Notes under the pieces: model-generated
What the model was told of the DNA's origin: nothing
Database searches by the model: none
What the model saw: only the letters and a program-made list of their open reading frames with translations
Shown here: one piece after another, positions 16,705 to 26,077 of the stretch
Layout of the letters: each line of letters opens with the position of its first letter
Position numbering within the stretch: position 1 is the first letter of the stretch
From: an uncultured Lachnospiraceae bacterium
Lineage (GTDB): Bacteria > Bacillota > Clostridia > Lachnospirales > Lachnospiraceae
Assembly: GCA_910587295.1 (NCBI GenBank)
Contig: CAJULP010000095.1
Coordinates: 17,055 to 81,054 of the forward strand
Reading direction: 5' to 3'
DNA: 64,000 nt
Made by a program: the position numbers and the translations under genes

Positions 16705-18478
16705 ATAACGCTCCCTCAAATTGTGCGTCATACATCTGATAATACATGCCGCTTTTTTCCATAAGCTCCTCATGACTTCCCTGTTCCGCAATCCTGCCAT
16801 CCTGCACCACCAGGATCAGATCCGCATGACGGATGGTGGAAAGTCTGTGGGCGATCACAAAACAGGTCTTATCCGCCATCAGGCTTCGCATCGCCTTCTG
16901 GATCTTCATCTCCGTTCTTGTGTCCACGTTGGACGTGGCTTCATCCAAAATCAGCATCCTCGCATCAGAAAGCATAGCCCGGGCAATCGTAAGAAGCTGC
17001 CTCTGACCCTTGGAGATATGTACCCCATTGTCACTTAGCTGTGTCTGGAATCCGTCCGGGAGCTTTTCAATGTAAGAATAGATCATGGCTGCCTTTGCCG
17101 CCTGTTCCACCTCTTCCATGGTAAGATTCTCCCTTCCGTATGAGAGATTTTCATAGATTGTACCGTGGAACAGCCAGGCATCCTGCAGGACCATGGTATA
17201 AGCGCCGCGCAGGCTGTCTCTTTGGATCTGATAAGTATCCTGCCCATCTAACAGGATACAACCTTTGTCAATGTCGTAAAACCGCATTAAAAGATTGATC
17301 ACCGTAGTCTTTCCGGCGCCGGTAGGACCTACAATGGCAATCTGCTGCCCCGCCTTTGCATGAAGATTAAATTCCTTTAAAATCGGTTGTTCCGGCTGAT
17401 ACCCAAAGGAAACATCATTAAAAAGCACTTCTCCATAAACCTCCTTCAGGATGTGCGCTTTCTTGTCATCCGGCTTCTCCGGCAGCTCATCCATCAGCCT
17501 AAATACCCGTTCCGCCGCCGCAAACGCTGATTGCAGCTCTCCGATAATATTCGCCGCTTCATTAATCGGTCCTGAAAACTTTCTGGAATATTGTACAAAA
17601 GAAGAAATATCCCCGATGCCGATCCCGCCCTGCAAGTATAACAGTGAGCCTGCCACACTGATCAGCGCAAGGGAAGTATTGTTCATAAAGTTAACCGAAG
17701 GCCCTGCCAGCGTTCCGTAATACTCCGCTTTCGTATTCGCATCCACCGCTTCCCCGTTTTTCTCATCGAAAGCGCTGACCACTTGCTCTTCTCTTCCGTA
17801 AGCCCTTGTGGTCTTCTGTCCGTTCAGCATCTCCTCCACAAAACCGTTAAGTTCTCCCAGCTTTTTAGACCTTACCCGAAACAGCGGCCGGGAACGACTG
17901 GTGATAAATTTAGTCAGCAGGATTGAGACTGGGATCGTCACCACAAAGATCAATACCATCACCGGCGCAATAGACAGCATCATCACCAAAGAAAACAGCA
18001 CCGTGACCACACTTTGCATGATCTGCAAAAAATCATTGGACAACGACTGGTTCACCGTATCAATGTCATAAGTAATAATGCTGATGATATCCCCTGTCTG
18101 GTACTGGTCAAAAAACGCCACCGGAAGCCTTGAAAGATTCTCAAAAACATCCCGGCGCATCCGATAAATCACTTTTCTGGTCAGATGGATGGTAAGCAAC
18201 GATAATAAATACGAAAAAAATGCGGAGAGCACATATAAGACCACCATCCACCCCACATAATAAAATACCTTTTCAAAATCCACGCCCCCTGCCCTGATTC
18301 CGATAGCATCAATGGCTTTCCCTGACAACTTAGGTCCGAAAAGTGCAAGCACGTTCGATAAGAGCATCAGCACAAGCCCTGCCGCGATCAAAAAATAATA
18401 CCTGCCAAGGTAGCGCCACAACCGAAAAAGCAGATATTTTCTTGGCGCTTTTTTCTTCTCATCCATTTCCCGGGTCAT
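16703..18478 (-). CDS. ABC exporter half-transporter (canonical Walker B, altered signature)
   Basis: The 591-residue protein has a six-helix membrane domain (about 20-320) and an ATPase domain (about 345-585). Walker A is GPTGAGKTT and Walker B is MLILDEATSNVD with the catalytic Glu. The signature is altered to ISKGQ in GVHISKGQRQLLTIARAM, and AHRLSTIRHAD carries the switch His. It overlaps the partner gene by 4 bases (18475-18478). This degenerate signature pairs with the partner's altered Walker B, as in heterodimeric exporters of the BmrC/BmrD or TM287/288 kind. The substrate is unknown. Confidence 0.9.
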   Translation of the reverse strand: MTREMDEKKKAPRKYLLFRLWRYLGRYYFLIAAGLVLMLLSNVLALFGPKLSGKAIDAIGIRAGGVDFEKVFYYVGWMVVLYVLSAFFSYLLSLLTIHLTRKVIYRMRRDVFENLSRLPVAFFDQYQTGDIISIITYDIDTVNQSLSNDFLQIMQSVVTVLFSLVMMLSIAPVMVLIFVVTIPVSILLTKFITSRSRPLFRVRSKKLGELNGFVEEMLNGQKTTRAYGREEQVVSAFDEKNGEAVDANTKAEYYGTLAGPSVNFMNNTSLALISVAGSLLYLQGGIGIGDISSFVQYSRKFSGPINEAANIIGELQSAFAAAERVFRLMDELPEKPDDKKAHILKEVYGEVLFNDVSFGYQPEQPILKEFNLHAKAGQQIAIVGPTGAGKTTVINLLMRFYDIDKGCILLDGQDTYQIQRDSLRGAYTMVLQDAWLFHGTIYENLSYGRENLTMEEVEQAAKAAMIYSYIEKLPDGFQTQLSDNGVHISKGQRQLLTIARAMLSDARMLILDEATSNVDTRTEMKIQKAMRSLMADKTCFVIAHRLSTIRHADLILVVQDGRIAEQGSHEELMEKSGMYYQMYDAQFEGAL

Positions 18479-20247
18479 CCCTCCCTAAAATCTTTCTGCC
18501 CCATCTGTAACTCATAGATCAGTCCATATTCCTGACAGCTCTCTAACAGCTCCTTATGGGTTCCGTAACCGCTGCATTTCCCATCTTCCAACACTAAAAT
18601 ATGGTCTGCCCCCTGAATGGAGCTGATCCTCTGGGCAATGGTGATCGTGGTGGTATCTTGATAATACCTGTGGAGTTTTTTACGAAGCTCCGCATCGGTT
18701 TTATAGTCAAGGGCAGAGGATGCGTCATCCAGTACCAGGATCCGGGGCTTTGCCGCCAAAGCACGGGCGATCATGATCCTCTGCTTCTGCCCGCCGCTTA
18801 AATTGTTGCCCCGCACCGAAACTTTTGCATCCATGTTTCCCTCCTTTTCCCTGATAAACTTCTCTGCCTGGGCATGGCTTGCCGCTTCCATGATCCGCTC
18901 CCGGCCAATCCCTCTGAAAAAGTCTATATTTTCTTCCATGGAAGCCGCCATCAGGTAATCATTCTGGAATACCACCCCGAACATTTGTCTGAGTTCCGGA
19001 TAAGGGATGGTATCTATGCGCCTGCCATTGATCCATATGCTGCCTTCATCCACATCATAAAACCGAAAGAGAAGGTTCACGATCGTACTTTTCCCACTTC
19101 CCGTAGCTCCGATGATCCCCAGGCTTTCCCCCTGCCTTAAAGCAAAACTAATATGGGAGAGATGATTTCCCTTTTTATTATAGGAAAAAGTCACATCCCG
19201 AAATTCTATCACCGGCACATTTTCATTGTTCCCGGTTTGAGGAGCATCCGCCGCAGATAAAGGTATCTCCTTCCCAGCTTTTTCTGCCGGAACAACCAGC
19301 ATCTGTTCCGGCGCATCCAGTACCTCAAAAATACGATCCAAGGATGCCAGCCCCTTAGAACACATCACGAATATTTTCGTGATCCCAAGCATTGCATTTA
19401 AGATTATGGTAAAGTAGCTTAAAAAGGCAATGATCGCCCCGGGACCCGTTTCCCCTTTCTGCACCAGATAAGCGCCGGTAATGATCACCGCCGTAAGACC
19501 TAAGTTCAGCACCAGCGTGGTGGCAGGGCTGCTAAAGGCCGAAATCCTCCCTGCTTTCTGTTCGATTTCCGCCAGATTTTCGTTTACCCCGTCGTAACGT
19601 TTTCTTTCGTAATCCGTCCTTGACAGAGCCCGGATCACCCGCACGCCGGTAATATTTTCCTGCAACACCCGAACCATCTCATCCAGTACATTTTGCTGTC
19701 TGCCATAAACGGGAATACTCTTCTTAGTGACTGCCCAAACGATCAAAATAATAAATGGCAGAGCCGTCACCAAAACCAGTGTCAATTTCGGTTCCATGGT
19801 CATAGTGATCAGGATACCGCCAATCAAAAGGATCGGCCCCCGTACCCCTAACCGCTGCATCCTTGCCAGCATTCGATTCACATTGTACGTATCGGAAGTA
19901 AGCCTTGATACCGCAGAGGACACTGTAAAGTCATCCATCTGCCTTGCAGACAAATATGTGACTTTTGAAAACAGGTCATGCCGGAGCTTTTTGGTCATCC
20001 CTCCGGCGGAGACCTCCGCCATACGATTGGCCGTAACATTAGTGGTCACGGACAATACCGCACAGACCAGCATCACGCCGCCCCATAAAAAAATCAGCCG
20101 CACTTCCCCGACAGGTACAATGTCATCTATGATTTTTGCCAGCAGGGAAGGGATTAAAAGATCCATCATTGCCGCCGCAAACTTCAAAAACAGTGTCAGC
20201 AGCATATATGCCCTGTAAGGTTTTATGTATTTTAAGATCCCTCTCAT
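18475..20247 (-). CDS. ABC exporter half-transporter (canonical signature, altered Walker B)
   Basis: The 590-residue protein has an N-terminal membrane domain (IKPYRAYMLLTLFLKFAAAMM at the first helix) and a C-terminal ATPase domain. Walker A is GATGSGKST and the signature is NNLSGGQKQRIMIARAL. Walker B ends LVLDDASSALD, with Asp in place of the catalytic Glu. IAQRISSIQGAD has Gln where the switch His normally stands. It is the first of two overlapping genes forming an asymmetric heterodimeric exporter. It begins 27 bases after the glycosidase gene on the same strand, so it may be transcribed with the pectin operon. What it exports cannot be read. Confidence 0.9.
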   Translation of the reverse strand: MRGILKYIKPYRAYMLLTLFLKFAAAMMDLLIPSLLAKIIDDIVPVGEVRLIFLWGGVMLVCAVLSVTTNVTANRMAEVSAGGMTKKLRHDLFSKVTYLSARQMDDFTVSSAVSRLTSDTYNVNRMLARMQRLGVRGPILLIGGILITMTMEPKLTLVLVTALPFIILIVWAVTKKSIPVYGRQQNVLDEMVRVLQENITGVRVIRALSRTDYERKRYDGVNENLAEIEQKAGRISAFSSPATTLVLNLGLTAVIITGAYLVQKGETGPGAIIAFLSYFTIILNAMLGITKIFVMCSKGLASLDRIFEVLDAPEQMLVVPAEKAGKEIPLSAADAPQTGNNENVPVIEFRDVTFSYNKKGNHLSHISFALRQGESLGIIGATGSGKSTIVNLLFRFYDVDEGSIWINGRRIDTIPYPELRQMFGVVFQNDYLMAASMEENIDFFRGIGRERIMEAASHAQAEKFIREKEGNMDAKVSVRGNNLSGGQKQRIMIARALAAKPRILVLDDASSALDYKTDAELRKKLHRYYQDTTTITIAQRISSIQGADHILVLEDGKCSGYGTHKELLESCQEYGLIYELQMGQKDFREG

Positions 20248-20274
20248 ATTTCCCTGATCTCCGATACTTTCTGC

Positions 20275-21825
20275 CTATTTGTTACTGCCCGTCTTTACCG
20301 CAAGAATTGCCATATCTTCTTTCCCCGGCAGTTCGATCTCCACCCTGCCTCTGACATTTTCCTTCACGGTCTTTCTTTTCATTTCCCATGTATCGATCAC
20401 TTCAATGCGGTAATCCCCTTCATCCGGAAGTTTTAATGCGGTGATAACGGCGCACTGCCGTTCCATAAATTTGAGGTATGCTTCTTTGCCGCAGTGCCCC
20501 AGCGCTGCCCGCTCTTTTGACAAAAAGGAACGGATCCTGTCCTTAGAAAGATTTAACATTGCCATGGCAAAAAAGTTCTGCCGCATCTCCGGCGGCGCCC
20601 CGTTTTCCTTCATGGAAAGGAGCTGCCCTGCTGTCATCTTCCCGATCCCTTCCCCTAAAAACTCTAACGGTCCGGGCAGCTCATCCACAATCTCCTTAAG
20701 GAAGGCAATGCGGGCAGGACTTTCCCCTTTCAGAGTGCCGCCCTTTGCCCACCAAAGTACTTCATCCTCACTGTAAAAAGTCTCCCCATGGGTGCAGTAG
20801 CCACCGCAGCATACCGCCGTCCAGAACCGCCGCACCATTTCCTTTGCCGAAATATTCCCCCAGCTATGGATAATATTTCCCTCATAGCGGCATTCGTCAA
20901 AAACAACAGGCTTCCCGTACCGCTCCTGTAACTCCGGCACTTCATTAACATTGGTATCCTGAATGCAGCAGTGAGTGATCTCCTTTTGGCTAAAATCCCA
21001 GTACGCCATGCAATTATGGTTGCTGAGACAATGGCCGTAAGGGTCATGCGCCGCCACAAACCTGCCGAAATCTTCCCAGTCTTCCCACTTATAATCCGGC
21101 ATCAGGTCATACTCATTTGCCAGTGACCACCAGAGATTGGGCATGGACGAAAGCCGTCTCAACAAATAATCCAGATAAACGAAACTATCCTCTTTGCCCA
21201 GTCCGGCAAATCCCCATCGGTCGTAAGGATGGAATAAGATCAAATCCCCCTCTATCCCCATGTCGGAAAGTTCTTTGATCCGCCTCTCCAGGGCATCCCA
21301 ATAAGCAGGAACCGGCTTATGAACCTCCCATTTCCCATCTGTCTGTTCAAAAGGATAAAACTCCGGGTCATTATGGTTAAAATCATAATGTTTGGGGAAC
21401 ACACAAAACCGCACCTTGTTAAAAGGCGCTGTCTTTAATGTTTCCATGGTGGTGTCTATCAATTCCTTTTCCTGATGGACCAGCGCATAAATGGTGGTGC
21501 CGAAGGGACGGTACCATTTGCCGTCCTCATACCGGAAATGCAGGCCCGAAACCCGGACGATTCCTTTACCGTTTCCATCATCAGCATCCGCCGCTTCACA
21601 TACCTCCCTTCCTTCCCCGGTAACGTTCCCGGTCACCTTCCACTCATACTCTCCGGCCTCAGACGGATAAAACCGTACCTTGTAGACACCGTTCCCGGCA
21701 TAAAATCCGTCCACGGTTTTCGTCTCTTTTCCACAGGTAAACCGCCCTTTCAAATCCACCTGCGCATGAGAACCTTCCGGTTCCTCCCCTAGAAAGGTCA
21801 ATTCAAATGTTTCATATTGTCTCAT
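20275..21825 (-). CDS. DUF5060/DUF4038-type (beta/alpha)8 glycoside hydrolase
   Basis: The 516-residue protein starts with a beta-rich DUF5060-like domain (about 1-95, ETFELTFLGEEPEGSHAQVD). A barrel of the DUF4038/DUF5605 kind follows, with WYRPFGTTIYALVHQ and DLILFHPYDRWGF. NLWWSLANEYDLM holds the expected acid/base Glu and KPVVFDECRYEGN the likely nucleophile Glu. It has no signal peptide, so it acts in the cytoplasm. It follows the GH78 gene by 21 bases in the uxaA-uxaB-GH78 operon. That suggests a side-chain sugar of rhamnogalacturonan as substrate, but specificity is open. Confidence 0.8.
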   Translation of the reverse strand: MRQYETFELTFLGEEPEGSHAQVDLKGRFTCGKETKTVDGFYAGNGVYKVRFYPSEAGEYEWKVTGNVTGEGREVCEAADADDGNGKGIVRVSGLHFRYEDGKWYRPFGTTIYALVHQEKELIDTTMETLKTAPFNKVRFCVFPKHYDFNHNDPEFYPFEQTDGKWEVHKPVPAYWDALERRIKELSDMGIEGDLILFHPYDRWGFAGLGKEDSFVYLDYLLRRLSSMPNLWWSLANEYDLMPDYKWEDWEDFGRFVAAHDPYGHCLSNHNCMAYWDFSQKEITHCCIQDTNVNEVPELQERYGKPVVFDECRYEGNIIHSWGNISAKEMVRRFWTAVCCGGYCTHGETFYSEDEVLWWAKGGTLKGESPARIAFLKEIVDELPGPLEFLGEGIGKMTAGQLLSMKENGAPPEMRQNFFAMAMLNLSKDRIRSFLSKERAALGHCGKEAYLKFMERQCAVITALKLPDEGDYRIEVIDTWEMKRKTVKENVRGRVEIELPGKEDMAILAVKTGSNK

Positions 21826-21846
21826 ATCCTTCTCCCATGCCTGTAT

Positions 21847-24489
21847 TTATGATGCCGCATTCAAAGGTTCACTGGTCTCATAACAGATCCGATATGTTCC
21901 CGGGCACAGTATACATAACCCATCTTCCACCCTGGCAAACATAGGGTTATCCTTCCTTGCAAAAATTTCTTCTTTTGCCCAGGGAAGCTTTAAAGAAGCG
22001 CTGCACCCAAAAGGCACGGTCACGGACAATTCCACATGGCTCGGGTCTGTCATCTTCCATGCGCTCCTATAAAGGCCTGCGGGAGAATCATACTCCGCCT
22101 CCACACTTTGCAGTTCCCAGTTTAATTCAGGTACAAACGCCACTTTGGTAAAGCCCGGCGCCTGATCCACAGGATTGATACCTGCCGCATGCCGGAACAT
22201 CCATTCCAAGACAGATCCGTAAGCATAGTGGTTCATACTGTTCATGCTGATGCCGGAGATCGTTCCATCGGCTAAGAGGCTGTTCCATCTCTCCCATACG
22301 GTGGTGGCTCCCAGCTTCACCTCATAAAGCCACCCCGGATATTCCTCATTTAAAAGCAGCTCAAAAGCCAGTTTTCCAAAGCCGTTTTCAGAAAGCACGT
22401 TCCCCAAAAGCGGCGTTCCCACAAAGCCCGTTTTCAATTTATGCCCGCTAAGCTCAAAAAGTTTTGAAAGCTGCTCTTTGGTCAATTCCACATGATCCGA
22501 CAGGTGATATTTCAGGGTAAGCAAAAGGGCTGTCTGGGTCTTGATGCAGCATCGCCCGGTAACGCTGTAATACTCATTTCTAACAATACGGAACTGTTCT
22601 TTGGAAAGACGGCCATATTTTTCCGCCTCTTCTCCTCTTCCCAAAACCTTTGCCGCTTTTGCCACAATATCTGCGCTCACCGCATAATAAACGTTGGCAA
22701 TAAATTCTTCATCCGTAGCGCCAAAAGTCTGCTCCACACCGCCTGCCGGGTTATCCAGAGCAAGCCAGTCTCCATAATGAAAATGACGCCGCCATCCGTG
22801 ATCCTCCCCGTCCAGCTTGGTGATATAGTCCACCCAGGAACTCATGCTCTCAAACTGATCTTCTAAAATGCTCTTATCTCCATAAAAAAGATACAAATTC
22901 CAGGGGATGATACAGGACGCATCTCCCCACACGCAGGCACACCCTTCCACGCCAAAAGAAGGAACCACATCCGGCACTTTCCCTTCCCTGACCCGCTGTT
23001 CCAACGCCATATCATACAGATACTTCGCATAGAAAGCATAAGTGTCTTTCAGATAGGTAGCCGTAGGGGAGAATACCTGTGCATCCCCTGTCCATCCCAT
23101 CCTCTCATCCCTTTGAGGGCAGTCCGTAGGAACATCCACAAAATTACCCTGAAGCCCCCACTTCACGTTTTCCACCAGCCGGTTCACCAGCCCGTGGCCT
23201 GTACGCAGCATCCCCTTTGCTTCAATATCGCTGTAGTAAGCCAATCCGGTAAAGTCTTCCGGCTGAAATCTGCTTATCCCTTCCACCTTCACATAGCGGT
23301 AACCAAAAAAGGTAAAGTGGGGTGTGATCACCTGCTCCCCGCCGGCGCTGGTATAAAAATACTCGGACTTGGCACTCCTTAGATTTTCATTATAAAAATT
23401 GCCCTGCTGCAGAATTTCACCGGTCTGGATATGGATCCTCGTTCCTTTTGGTTCATGGATCTTAAGGGCAAATATCCCGGTAAACTCCTGACCCATGTCA
23501 AGCACCAGCTCCCCGGCAGGGGTATGGATCACCTGTTTGGGAAGAAACGTCTCATGTACGCGGACAGGAAGACTCATCCGATCTGTCAGCTTCCCTAAAG
23601 GCGCATCACAAAATAACGCTTTCGTAAGGGGAAGCTGCTCTAACGTCTCATCCACCCACTCCCCGTCATACAGATTGGAAAATGTGATATTGCTGCGCCC
23701 CACGTTCCAGCTCTCGTCCGTTCCAATGACTTCTTCCCTTCCATCCGTATAAGTAATGTGAAGTTCCGCAATCAGTTTCCACCAGTCACCATAAAAGCCA
23801 ACATCTTCCTTAGACGCAAAGCCAAACCGTGACTTATACCAGCCATTGCCAAGCAGTACATAAAGCTTCCCCATCTCCTGCAGCGTTTCCGTCACGTCAA
23901 AAGTCTGATACTGTACCCATTCTTTGTAGTCATTGCAGTAAGGCGTTAAATACTCCTGCACGACCCGGCACATAGAGCCATCCCCTTTCCGGTAATAAGC
24001 CTCATACAGCCCAAGCCCACAGATATAAAGCCTTGCCTTTTCCACTTTCCCTGAAGGGATGATTTCCTTTTCAAAATACGGATGACGTCTATTCGTCTCC
24101 ACGCCTTTCTCCCTATCCGAAGCAAGGAGTTCCACATCCCGGCAGGTGATCCATTTCCCTTCCCAGGCCTCTTCTCGTTTCCCGGTCTCAAACCACTGCA
24201 CCTGTCCTGTCTCTTCCTCCCCGGCATCCGTCCGCACCGTCACCGTCCAATAATAGCGGGTGCGGGGCTGCAATGTGATCTTTGCCTGGTACCCCAGCGG
24301 ACTCATTTCTCCGTCAAAACCGGAATCAAACAGGATCTTCTCCATATTTTTATCCAATGCCACAAGGATTCTGGCGCTTTCCTGCCTAACTCCCTTTGCA
24401 TCCGCCACTTTCCATGAAAACACAGTCCTCTCCATGCGGAATCCCAGTGGATTTTGCAGATGGTTTATCTTTAAATCATATAGTCTCAT
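21847..24489 (-). CDS. GH78 alpha-L-rhamnosidase
   Basis: The 880-residue cytoplasmic enzyme hydrolyses terminal alpha-L-rhamnose. It opens with the GH78 N-terminal domain (LYDLKINHLQNPLGF, FSWKV) and continues with the Bac_rhamnosid domain. The (alpha/alpha)6 catalytic domain has VDVPTDCPQRDERMGWTGDA, the most recognisable GH78 block, with its catalytic acid Glu, and GATTVWERWNS near the end. ATG 24489 follows GGAAGGAG by 6 bases; a frame 20 codons longer has no site. It sits between uxaB and the DUF5060-type glycosidase. With the galacturonate genes around it, the likely source is rhamnogalacturonan or a rhamnosylated plant compound. Confidence 0.93.
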   Translation of the reverse strand: MRLYDLKINHLQNPLGFRMERTVFSWKVADAKGVRQESARILVALDKNMEKILFDSGFDGEMSPLGYQAKITLQPRTRYYWTVTVRTDAGEEETGQVQWFETGKREEAWEGKWITCRDVELLASDREKGVETNRRHPYFEKEIIPSGKVEKARLYICGLGLYEAYYRKGDGSMCRVVQEYLTPYCNDYKEWVQYQTFDVTETLQEMGKLYVLLGNGWYKSRFGFASKEDVGFYGDWWKLIAELHITYTDGREEVIGTDESWNVGRSNITFSNLYDGEWVDETLEQLPLTKALFCDAPLGKLTDRMSLPVRVHETFLPKQVIHTPAGELVLDMGQEFTGIFALKIHEPKGTRIHIQTGEILQQGNFYNENLRSAKSEYFYTSAGGEQVITPHFTFFGYRYVKVEGISRFQPEDFTGLAYYSDIEAKGMLRTGHGLVNRLVENVKWGLQGNFVDVPTDCPQRDERMGWTGDAQVFSPTATYLKDTYAFYAKYLYDMALEQRVREGKVPDVVPSFGVEGCACVWGDASCIIPWNLYLFYGDKSILEDQFESMSSWVDYITKLDGEDHGWRRHFHYGDWLALDNPAGGVEQTFGATDEEFIANVYYAVSADIVAKAAKVLGRGEEAEKYGRLSKEQFRIVRNEYYSVTGRCCIKTQTALLLTLKYHLSDHVELTKEQLSKLFELSGHKLKTGFVGTPLLGNVLSENGFGKLAFELLLNEEYPGWLYEVKLGATTVWERWNSLLADGTISGISMNSMNHYAYGSVLEWMFRHAAGINPVDQAPGFTKVAFVPELNWELQSVEAEYDSPAGLYRSAWKMTDPSHVELSVTVPFGCSASLKLPWAKEEIFARKDNPMFARVEDGLCILCPGTYRICYETSEPLNAAS

Positions 24490-24570
24490 GCTCTTCTCCT
24501 TCCTGATATGCATTTTGCGATACACATATTGTAAAGGATTTCCTGCCATTCAACAAGTTCAGATTCAACC

Positions 24571-26061
24571 TTAAAGGCATTGTTTCATCAGCTCATAAGC
24601 GCCCTTTTCCTCTATCAGCTCCAAATCCGCAGCAACTTTTTCGGTAAGCCCTTCATATACCGTAAGGTCCTCTCCCCAGAACCCTCTATTCCCGAGAACT
24701 GCCCGGGCGATGGTTGGCGCATCGTCATCCCGATGAGCATGATAAAACTCCAAAATCTCCCTGTCATCCTTAATGGCATATTCTTCCCCATTCCTTACAC
24801 CTGCGAATCCATCTTCATCAAGGCGCACCCCCCGGTAAAAAGCAATATAAAATGCTAAAGACGCCGTGATACACTCAGGCAGCTTCCCAAATTTGTCCAC
24901 ATAGCCCTTAAAGGAGGGCATGACCCTTGCCTTCCATTTGGAAGTAGAATTTAAGGAGATTGCAAGCAGGGCATGATCAATAAACGGATTGTTAAAACGA
25001 TCCGTTACCGCTTTGGCAAAATCTTTAAGATCCTGTTCCGGCAAAGTCAGCGTGGGGATGATTTCCTCATAAATGGTCCGTTCCATGAATCCCCGGATCA
25101 CATCATCCCCCATACAGTTCCTGACAATATCCTGCCCGGCAAGATATGCGCCAAGCACCATGGACGTATGAGCGCCGTTTAAAATACGCACTTTACGCTG
25201 TTTATAAGGCTTATGGTCATTTGTGATCAAGACCGGAAGTCCGGCTTTTTCAAAAGGCAGTTCCGCTTTCAGGCTCTCCGGCCCTTCAATCACCCAAAAG
25301 CCAAACACTTCCCCGGTGTCGATCACATTATCCTCATACCCCAGTTCTTCACAGATTGCCGCTGCTTCCTTGGCTGGATAGCCGGTAACAATACGGTCCA
25401 CCAGCGTGGAACAGAAAATATTTTCTTCTTCCACCCACCTAATAAAATCCTCTCCCAATTTCCACTGCTTTGCATATTGGAGAACACATTTTTCAAGTTC
25501 TTTCCCGTTATCATCAATCAGCTCACAAGACAAGATAACGAACCCCTTGCCTTTTTCCTGCCCGAAGTTTATATACCTCTCATACATAAACCGTGTCAGC
25601 TTTCCCGGGTAGCTGGACGCCGGCCGATCGTCAAACTGGCAGGACGGATCGTATGTGATCCCCGCTTCCGTGGTATTGCAGGCAAGGAAACGGAGATCCG
25701 GGTTTTTGGCACATTCCATATAAACCTCATATTCACTATAAGGGTTTAAGCAACGGCTGACACTGGATATCACCCTCTTGTCATTTACCTTCTGTCCATT
25801 TTCATTTCCCCGCAAAAATAAAGTATAAAGCCCCTCCTGCTCATTGATGAACCGGCGGATCCGCTCTCCCCCTTCAATGGGCTGCACCAGCACCACCTTG
25901 GAATGAAAACCGGCCTTTTCATTCATCATGTCAATAAAATAATCCACAAAAGCGCGAAGGAAATTTCCTTCCCCGAACTGCAATACCCGTTCCGGGGCTT
26001 CCTTTAACAGATAACCATCATAATTTAACTCTTCCAATGTCTGATAAGATAATTTTTTCAT
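24571..26061 (-). CDS. uxaB: Tagaturonate reductase (altronate oxidoreductase)
   Basis: The 496-residue NAD-dependent enzyme reduces D-tagaturonate to D-altronate in galacturonate breakdown. RVLQFGEGNFLRAFVDYFID near residue 25 is the dinucleotide-binding start. LACNTTEAGITYD, FCSTLVDRIVTGYP and HKPYKQRKVRILNGAHTSMV are shared with E. coli UxaB, which distinguishes it from fructuronate reductase UxuB. Start 26061 follows AAAGGA by 10 bases; a GTG at 26091 lies inside the end of uxaA. It is directly downstream of uxaA, as in many galacturonate operons. Confidence 0.93.
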   Translation of the reverse strand: MKKLSYQTLEELNYDGYLLKEAPERVLQFGEGNFLRAFVDYFIDMMNEKAGFHSKVVLVQPIEGGERIRRFINEQEGLYTLFLRGNENGQKVNDKRVISSVSRCLNPYSEYEVYMECAKNPDLRFLACNTTEAGITYDPSCQFDDRPASSYPGKLTRFMYERYINFGQEKGKGFVILSCELIDDNGKELEKCVLQYAKQWKLGEDFIRWVEEENIFCSTLVDRIVTGYPAKEAAAICEELGYEDNVIDTGEVFGFWVIEGPESLKAELPFEKAGLPVLITNDHKPYKQRKVRILNGAHTSMVLGAYLAGQDIVRNCMGDDVIRGFMERTIYEEIIPTLTLPEQDLKDFAKAVTDRFNNPFIDHALLAISLNSTSKWKARVMPSFKGYVDKFGKLPECITASLAFYIAFYRGVRLDEDGFAGVRNGEEYAIKDDREILEFYHAHRDDDAPTIARAVLGNRGFWGEDLTVYEGLTEKVAADLELIEEKGAYELMKQCL

Positions 26062-26077
26062 AAATCTTATTTCCTTT

